Part shown: piece by piece, positions 23,265 through 27,439 of the stretch
Numbering within the stretch: position 1 is the stretch's first letter
How the letters are laid out: each line of letters begins with the position of its first letter
Source: Paraktedonobacter sp035294465
Lineage (GTDB): Bacteria; Chloroflexota; Ktedonobacteria; Ktedonobacterales; Ktedonobacteraceae
Assembly: GCA_035294465.1 (NCBI GenBank)
Contig: DATGKW010000063.1
Span: 1 to 27,439 of the forward strand
Direction of reading: 5' to 3'
Length of the DNA: 27,439 nucleotides
The notes under the pieces: generated by a model
The model's input: the letters and a program-made list of their open reading frames with translations, nothing else
Database searches by the model: none
What the model was told of the DNA's origin: nothing
Position numbers and translations under genes: made by a program

Positions 23265-24533
23265 ATGGCACAGGCGAAGCGTGGCCCAGGCGTTGTTGTA
23301 ATAGGTAGTGATTTTAGAGCACTTGGGGTCGTGCGTAGTTTGGGACGACGGCATATTCCCTGTATCATTATCGATAACTTGCCTCGTTCGGCCTGGTTTT
23401 CTCGCTATGTCAAAAAACGGCTTTACTGGAGCGGCTCTACTGATGACGAGGCTTTCTTGCATTTTCTTTTGCGCACTGCCAGGGAGTATCACCTTGAACA
23501 GTATGTGCTCTTTCCTATGTCTGATGATGCTGTAGAACTCGTTGCTCGCCATGCTGAGGAACTTTCTTCCTGCTATCAACTGGTCACACAGGGATGGGAT
23601 ATTGTCCAATGGGCGAACGACAAACGTCTGACGTATCGTATGGCGGAGGAGTTAGGTGTTCCCTACCCGCAAACCTGGTATCCACTTTCGGAAGAAGAAC
23701 TTCGAGAGATGGAGATCCAGTTTCCTGTGATTATCAAGCCGGCTATTTCCCTGCGCCTCCAGCATGCTCTGCGTCTCAAGGCTCTGCCGGCCAGCAGTTA
23801 TCAGGAGCTTGTTTCCCGCTATCGTACCGTTGCGCCTATTCTGGCTCCTGGGGATATTATGGTGCAGGAGATCATTCCGGGGAGTGGGCAAACACAATTT
23901 TCCGTTGCGGCTTACTGTAAGGAAGGCCATATCCTGGCGAAGATGACTGCGAGGCGCACACGCCAGTATCCAATTGATTATGGGCTTGGTAGCAGTTTTG
24001 TAGAAGCCATTGAAGTACCGGAGATCTTTGAGCTGGCCGAGAAACTCGTAAGTCATATGTGCGTCTCAGGCATGCTTGAAGTTGAGTTTAAGTATGATCA
24101 ACGGGACGGTCACTATAAGCTTCTTGATATCAATGTACGCCCGTGGGGATGGCATACGCTCTCTCTTGCCTGCGGACTGGACTTTCCCTGGATGCAGTAT
24201 TGTGACCTGCTGGGCGAGCTTCCAGCGCCCCAACCGCCGCGCTATGGGCCGCACTGGGTACGCTTCATTACTGATATTCCGGCGGGGATACAGGAGATAA
24301 AGGCTGGTATTACCACACCCGGCGCGTACTTCCGCTCTCTTTTAGGTAAAACAGTCTATTCTGTGTTTGCCTGGAGTGATCCCTTGCCTGCATGTGGAGA
24401 TCTGGTCAGCGTAGTTGTTCGCTTCTTAGGTAGCCGTCGATTGCATAAGAAACAGGCAAATATGCGACAACAAGAGGTGTACGAAGAGCGTATCTGGAAA
24501 TCACAATACAAAAGCGAGGAAAAAGTATTATGA
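23265..24533 (+). CDS. ATP-grasp ligase
   Basis: A 422-residue ATP-grasp enzyme, which activates a carboxylate with ATP and joins it to an amine or other nucleophile. An N-terminal pre-ATP-grasp domain (VVVIGSDFRALGVVRSLGRR, 10-29) precedes the ATP-grasp fold: lysine K158 in FPVIIKPA, DIMVQEIIPG (197-206), metal-binding E272/E274 in MLEVEFKYD and N290 in LLDINVRPWGWH. The IIPGSGQTQFSVAAY stretch resembles ATP-grasp proteins in bacterial polysaccharide and exosortase loci. The C-terminal 100 residues are basic and unassigned. It overlaps the next gene by 4 bp (ATGA), so the two products are probably used together. The ligated substrates are unknown. Confidence 0.87.
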   Translation: MAQAKRGPGVVVIGSDFRALGVVRSLGRRHIPCIIIDNLPRSAWFSRYVKKRLYWSGSTDDEAFLHFLLRTAREYHLEQYVLFPMSDDAVELVARHAEELSSCYQLVTQGWDIVQWANDKRLTYRMAEELGVPYPQTWYPLSEEELREMEIQFPVIIKPAISLRLQHALRLKALPASSYQELVSRYRTVAPILAPGDIMVQEIIPGSGQTQFSVAAYCKEGHILAKMTARRTRQYPIDYGLGSSFVEAIEVPEIFELAEKLVSHMCVSGMLEVEFKYDQRDGHYKLLDINVRPWGWHTLSLACGLDFPWMQYCDLLGELPAPQPPRYGPHWVRFITDIPAGIQEIKAGITTPGAYFRSLLGKTVYSVFAWSDPLPACGDLVSVVVRFLGSRRLHKKQANMRQQEVYEERIWKSQYKSEEKVL

Positions 24534-25576
24534 CACAGGCGGCTGCGGCAAATTCAAGTCTGGATAATTTCATTGCTAAGCATGCCGGGGACTATTTCTA
24601 TTTCGATCCGGCCTGGCTCAATCTGATCACCTCTCTTTATGGCTATACATCTTTCCTGCTTACTACTACAGATAGCAGCGGGCGCGTTACTGGCTTTCTC
24701 CCGCTGTGCTATCTGCAGAGTCCTCTCATGGGGCGACGCCTGGTTTCCCTGCCCTTTTCGGATTATTGCCCTCTTCTGGCGGAAGATGAGGACAGTGCGA
24801 ACGACCTGATTGATCAGGCTATCAGATTGGCCGAAGAGAAACGTGTACGCTACCTGGAACTACGCGCTGGCCAGAATGAAGTATTAGCCCGGCGCAATGA
24901 TCTGGTTTCAGCCGATCTCTACGCGAACTGGCTGGTCCAGCTTGATGCTGATACTGAACGCGTTTATAAGCGCTTGCACCAGGGCGCACGCCGCAAGGTC
25001 CAGAAAGCTCGCGCTCAAGGAGTGCAGGTGCATATTGCAGAGAAACGGGAGGATATGCGTGAGTACTATCGTCTGCACCTGCTGACGCGCACAAAGAAAC
25101 ATGGCATGCCTTCTCAATCCCTCGCGTACTTTTTCAGCTTATGGGATACTTTCGCGCTAAATGGAAAAATTCACTTAGAACTGGCTGAATATCAAGGAAA
25201 GATCATTGCAGCTCATATTACAGCATTTTATGGTAAAATAGCACGTTACATGTACGGAGCGTCGGACGAGTGTTATCAAGACCTGGGGGCAGGCTATTTG
25301 CTTACCTGGGAATCAATTGTCTGGGCCTGCCAGCATGATTATCAGCAGCTTGATCTGGGGCGTACCGCTTATGCCAATCCTGGCCTGATACAGTTCAAGC
25401 GCAGCTGGGGCGCAATCGAAGATGCCTGCCCTTATTATTACTACCCGGCTGTCCAGGGCCTTGCCGCCACTCCTGAGAGCAGCCGGAAGTACCAGCTTAT
25501 AACGCGCTGGTGGAGGCGCCTTCCTTTGAGCATTTCTGCTCCGCTAGGTGGATATCTTTATCGCCATCTGGGCTGA
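24530..25576 (+). CDS. FemAB/GNAT-like acyltransferase
   Basis: A 348-residue member of the FemAB-like (acetyltransf_6/BioF2-like GNAT) group. Marks: FYFDPAWLNLI (23-33), LVSLPFSDYCPLL (71-83), the basic helix YKRLHQGARRKVQKARAQG (146-164) typical of FemAB proteins, and DLGRTAYANPGLIQFKRSWG in the C-terminal GNAT lobe. FemAB enzymes transfer amino acids from aminoacyl-tRNA; the free-standing relatives in exopolysaccharide and PEP-CTERM/exosortase loci have no proven reaction. Translationally coupled to the ATP-grasp gene (ATGA overlap). Last gene of the rightward cluster; it runs into a short convergent gap of 48 bp with a small ACTCTT/AAGAGT hairpin before proS. Confidence 0.83.
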   Translation: MTQAAAANSSLDNFIAKHAGDYFYFDPAWLNLITSLYGYTSFLLTTTDSSGRVTGFLPLCYLQSPLMGRRLVSLPFSDYCPLLAEDEDSANDLIDQAIRLAEEKRVRYLELRAGQNEVLARRNDLVSADLYANWLVQLDADTERVYKRLHQGARRKVQKARAQGVQVHIAEKREDMREYYRLHLLTRTKKHGMPSQSLAYFFSLWDTFALNGKIHLELAEYQGKIIAAHITAFYGKIARYMYGASDECYQDLGAGYLLTWESIVWACQHDYQQLDLGRTAYANPGLIQFKRSWGAIEDACPYYYYPAVQGLAATPESSRKYQLITRWWRRLPLSISAPLGGYLYRHLG

Positions 25577-25624
25577 TCGACTCTTTCCAGAAGAGTACCG
25601 CAGACGCGAGCAAGTAAGCATGCT

Positions 25625-27076
25625 CTAATACGAGCGTGCGAAGATTGCCTCGCAGGTGGCTGGTTTGCCGGTACAGATGCATTTGCCCTGCACGCCACCC
25701 TCTGGCTGATCGAACGGAATCACGCGTAGAGTGGCCCCCGTTTCTTCTTTAATTGCCTGTTCGGCGTCGCTATCCTCGGCCCATTTGACGCGCAGAAAGC
25801 CTCGTTTCTCGGCGATGATCTCCTTGAACTCCTTGTAGCTCTCGGTGTAATAGCTATTGGCACGCCGGAACTCCAGAGCTCGCTGGTACATAGCCTGCTG
25901 CACCTCTTCCAGCAATCGGGGCAATCGCGTCTCCAATCCTTCAACCGGCGCGGATTCCTTGGCGCGAGTGTCACGGCGCACCAGCATGACGCTGTTATTC
26001 TGTACATCGCGAGGGCCAATTTCCATACGCACCGGTACGCCTCGCAGTTCCCATTCGTTGTACTTCCAGCCTGGCGTATTCTCGCTCCAGTCAACCTTCA
26101 CGCGCACCTTGCCTTTGAGCATCTTTTCAACACGCGTGACCAGCTCGCTGACTACCCCTTTCTCCTCTTCCTTGCGCCAGATCGGCACAATGACAGCCTG
26201 GTAGGGGGCCAGGTGTGGTGGTAGTATCAGGCCGTTTTTGTCGCCGTGAGCCATGATGATGCCGCCAATTAAGCGCCAGCTCAGGCCCCAGCTAGTTGTA
26301 CAACAATACTTGCGCTGTCCATCGGCATCCAGGAACTGTATATCGAAACCGCGCGCAAAGTTGGTTCCCAGGTTATGGCTGGTTCCCGTCTGCAGCGCCT
26401 TGCCATCCCCCATCATCGCCTCAATCGAATAGGTGCGCAGCGCTCCGGCGAACTTCTCATTCTCGCTCTTGCGCCCTGGTATCACGGGCAGGGCCGCGTC
26501 CTCTTCGGCAAAGGAGCGATAGACTTCCAGCATCATAAGAGTGCGCTCTTCAGCTTCTTCCAATGTGCGGTGGGCTGTGTGGCCTTCCTGCCAGAGAAAT
26601 TCCGCCGTGCGCAGGAAGAGCATCGTGCGTTTCTCCCAGCGCAAAACGTTGTTCCACTGGTTCACCAGCATTGGGAGATCGCGATAACTCTGAATCCATC
26701 GGGCAAAACTTTGCCCGATGATCGTCTCGCTGGTTGGGCGAATCGCCAGCGGCTCCTCTAGTTCTTCGCCGCCGCCGCGCGTGACCCAGGCAACCTCTGG
26801 AGCGAAGCCCTCGACATGCTCGGCCTCTTTCTCCAGAAAGCTGCGTGGGATCAACAGAGGGAAGTAGGCATTCTCGACACCGGTCTCCTTGATGCGTGCA
26901 TCCAGTAGGCGCTGCAAGTTCTCCCAGATAGCGAAGCCATAAGGGCGCAGGATCATACAGCCGCGCACCGGGGAATAATCGGCCAGCTCGGCTTTGCGCA
27001 CTACCTGGTTATACCACTGCGAAAAATTGTTCTCCTGGTCAACAATATCTTCTACAAGTTTTTCTTCATTTACCAT
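25625..27076 (-). CDS. proS: Prolyl-tRNA synthetase, archaeal/eukaryote-like type
   Basis: Charges tRNA-Pro with proline. The 483-residue length and the absence of the editing insertion found in the long bacterial type place it in the short archaeal/eukaryote-like class. Class II motifs: motif 1 around LRPYGFAIWENLQ, motif 2 RWEKRTMLFLRTAEFLWQEGHTAH with the class-specific RT-x-EFLWQEGHTAH run, and motif 3 LSWRLIGGIIMAHGD. An anticodon-binding domain follows, then a C-terminal zinc-type domain that is reduced (KCICTGKPATCEAIFARSY keeps three cysteines) and ends in the tyrosine usual for this class. ATG at 27076 (AAAGGTG just upstream) is preferred to GTG at 27085. It is preceded by its own T-box, so it is regulated by uncharged tRNA-Pro. 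Confidence 0.95.
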   Translation of the reverse strand: MVNEEKLVEDIVDQENNFSQWYNQVVRKAELADYSPVRGCMILRPYGFAIWENLQRLLDARIKETGVENAYFPLLIPRSFLEKEAEHVEGFAPEVAWVTRGGGEELEEPLAIRPTSETIIGQSFARWIQSYRDLPMLVNQWNNVLRWEKRTMLFLRTAEFLWQEGHTAHRTLEEAEERTLMMLEVYRSFAEEDAALPVIPGRKSENEKFAGALRTYSIEAMMGDGKALQTGTSHNLGTNFARGFDIQFLDADGQRKYCCTTSWGLSWRLIGGIIMAHGDKNGLILPPHLAPYQAVIVPIWRKEEEKGVVSELVTRVEKMLKGKVRVKVDWSENTPGWKYNEWELRGVPVRMEIGPRDVQNNSVMLVRRDTRAKESAPVEGLETRLPRLLEEVQQAMYQRALEFRRANSYYTESYKEFKEIIAEKRGFLRVKWAEDSDAEQAIKEETGATLRVIPFDQPEGGVQGKCICTGKPATCEAIFARSY

Positions 27077-27112
27077 GTTCTGCACCTTTCAATACGACAA
27101 AAAAACACACAT

Positions 27113-27381
27113 AAAAAAACTCGTCCTTCTAAGGACGAGCATATATACCCGCGGTACCACCTTCTTAGACCCTACCTCGCGGTAGAATCCACTCGTTCAA
27201 TCAAGCTCTATGCCTGATCGCTTCTCCTGCTAACGGTAGAGATCCGGCCAGTTTCTCACTGACGCTCACAGGTGGGGTTCGGCACGACAGCCATCCCGAC
27301 TTACACTCTCTCGGTTCGCTGCCTGACGCTATCTGTGCTTACTGATCCTGCTCGGCGTGTTTCCGCTTCTTCTTTGGTTTG
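27113..27381 (-). ncRNA. T-box riboswitch of proS, proline (CCC) specifier
   Basis: Read leftward. Stem I has an S-turn AGTA (27343-27340), an arm GCAC-A-GATAGC that pairs with GCTGTC-GTGC, and a distal loop GAGAGTGTAAG matching the conserved T-loop region. On its 3' side GAA-C is followed by CCC (27276-27274) and then A, the standard specifier layout, giving a proline codon. The T-box proper, AAGGTGGTACCGCGG, lies at 27163-27149, with UGGU to pair with the tRNA 3' end. A terminator hairpin (27139-27120, CTCGTCCTT/AAGGACGAG) is followed by seven T (27119-27113). Uncharged tRNA-Pro should favour the antiterminator and proS expression. Confidence 0.95.
27120..27163 (-). terminator. T-box antiterminator/terminator switch of proS
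   Basis: The T-box sequence at 27163-27149 can pair with the upstream CCGCG copy near 27180 as antiterminator. The alternative is the 9-bp hairpin at 27139-27120 with a seven-T tail that ends transcription 37 nt before the proS ATG. Confidence 0.9.
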
Positions 27382-27387
27382 GGAGAT

Positions 27388-27416
27388 ATCTTAGATGATT
27401 CGCTTGATTCTGTCAA
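27388..27416 (-). promoter_or_regulatory. Promoter of the proS T-box transcript
   Basis: On the minus strand TTGACA (27416-27411), a 17-nt spacer, then TAAGAT (27393-27388). Start is expected near 27381, just before the T-box stem I region. Confidence 0.85.
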
Positions 27417-27439
27417 GTTTTCTGAATCACCTGTAGCCC

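Overview
This window looks like a chromosomal segment of a free-living bacterium with about 50-55% GC by eye, strong AGGAGG-type ribosome binding sites, sigma70-type promoters and a T-box leader. The mix of a T-box-controlled archaeal-type prolyl-tRNA synthetase, a tandem TIR protein, a Tdh-Kbl threonine pathway, a stand-alone BON/PRC protein and many ordinary soil-type regulators would suit Chloroflexota of the Ktedonobacteria type. This is an inference from gene content. No rRNA or tRNA gene is present to settle it, and there are no insertion sequences, phage genes or CRISPR arrays.

Left part (1-10.2 kb): a cut-off thymidine-kinase-like gene (-) with a degenerate P-loop; an MFS sugar-type transporter (+) converging on a glycerophosphodiester phosphodiesterase (-); a tandem TIR-domain protein (-); a small membrane protein (-). 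A strong promoter then drives a three-gene operon: a multi-pass membrane protein with a duplicated Trp-His motif, an exported YtkA-like domain protein and a TetR regulator. After it come a PRC/BON protein and an AAA+ ATPase with a near-consensus promoter.

Middle (10.2-17.5 kb): a PLP enzyme of sulfur amino acid metabolism (-), a long noncoding gap, then tdh-kbl (threonine to glycine plus acetyl-CoA) ending 8 bp inside a convergent HAD phosphatase. Next is a sparsely coding stretch with a tiny ORF, an OmpR-type response regulator, two large stem-loops (one a perfect 30-bp inverted repeat) and a stand-alone GspE/MshE N-terminal-like protein.

Right (17.5-25.6 kb): a surface-glycan-type cluster. 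A phosphoglycosyl transferase is read leftward. Read rightward are a DegT aminotransferase, a Gfo/Idh/MocA sugar dehydrogenase, a GT4 glycosyltransferase, an FAD oxidoreductase, an ATP-grasp ligase and a FemAB-like acyl/aminoacyl transferase, the last two overlapping by 4 bp. The set could build an amino sugar, mount it on a lipid carrier and decorate it with an amino-acid-like group. This is the best candidate here for an undescribed pathway.

Right edge (25.6-27.4 kb): archaeal/eukaryote-type proS on the minus strand behind a complete T-box riboswitch with a CCC (Pro) specifier, an antiterminator, a terminator and a consensus promoter.
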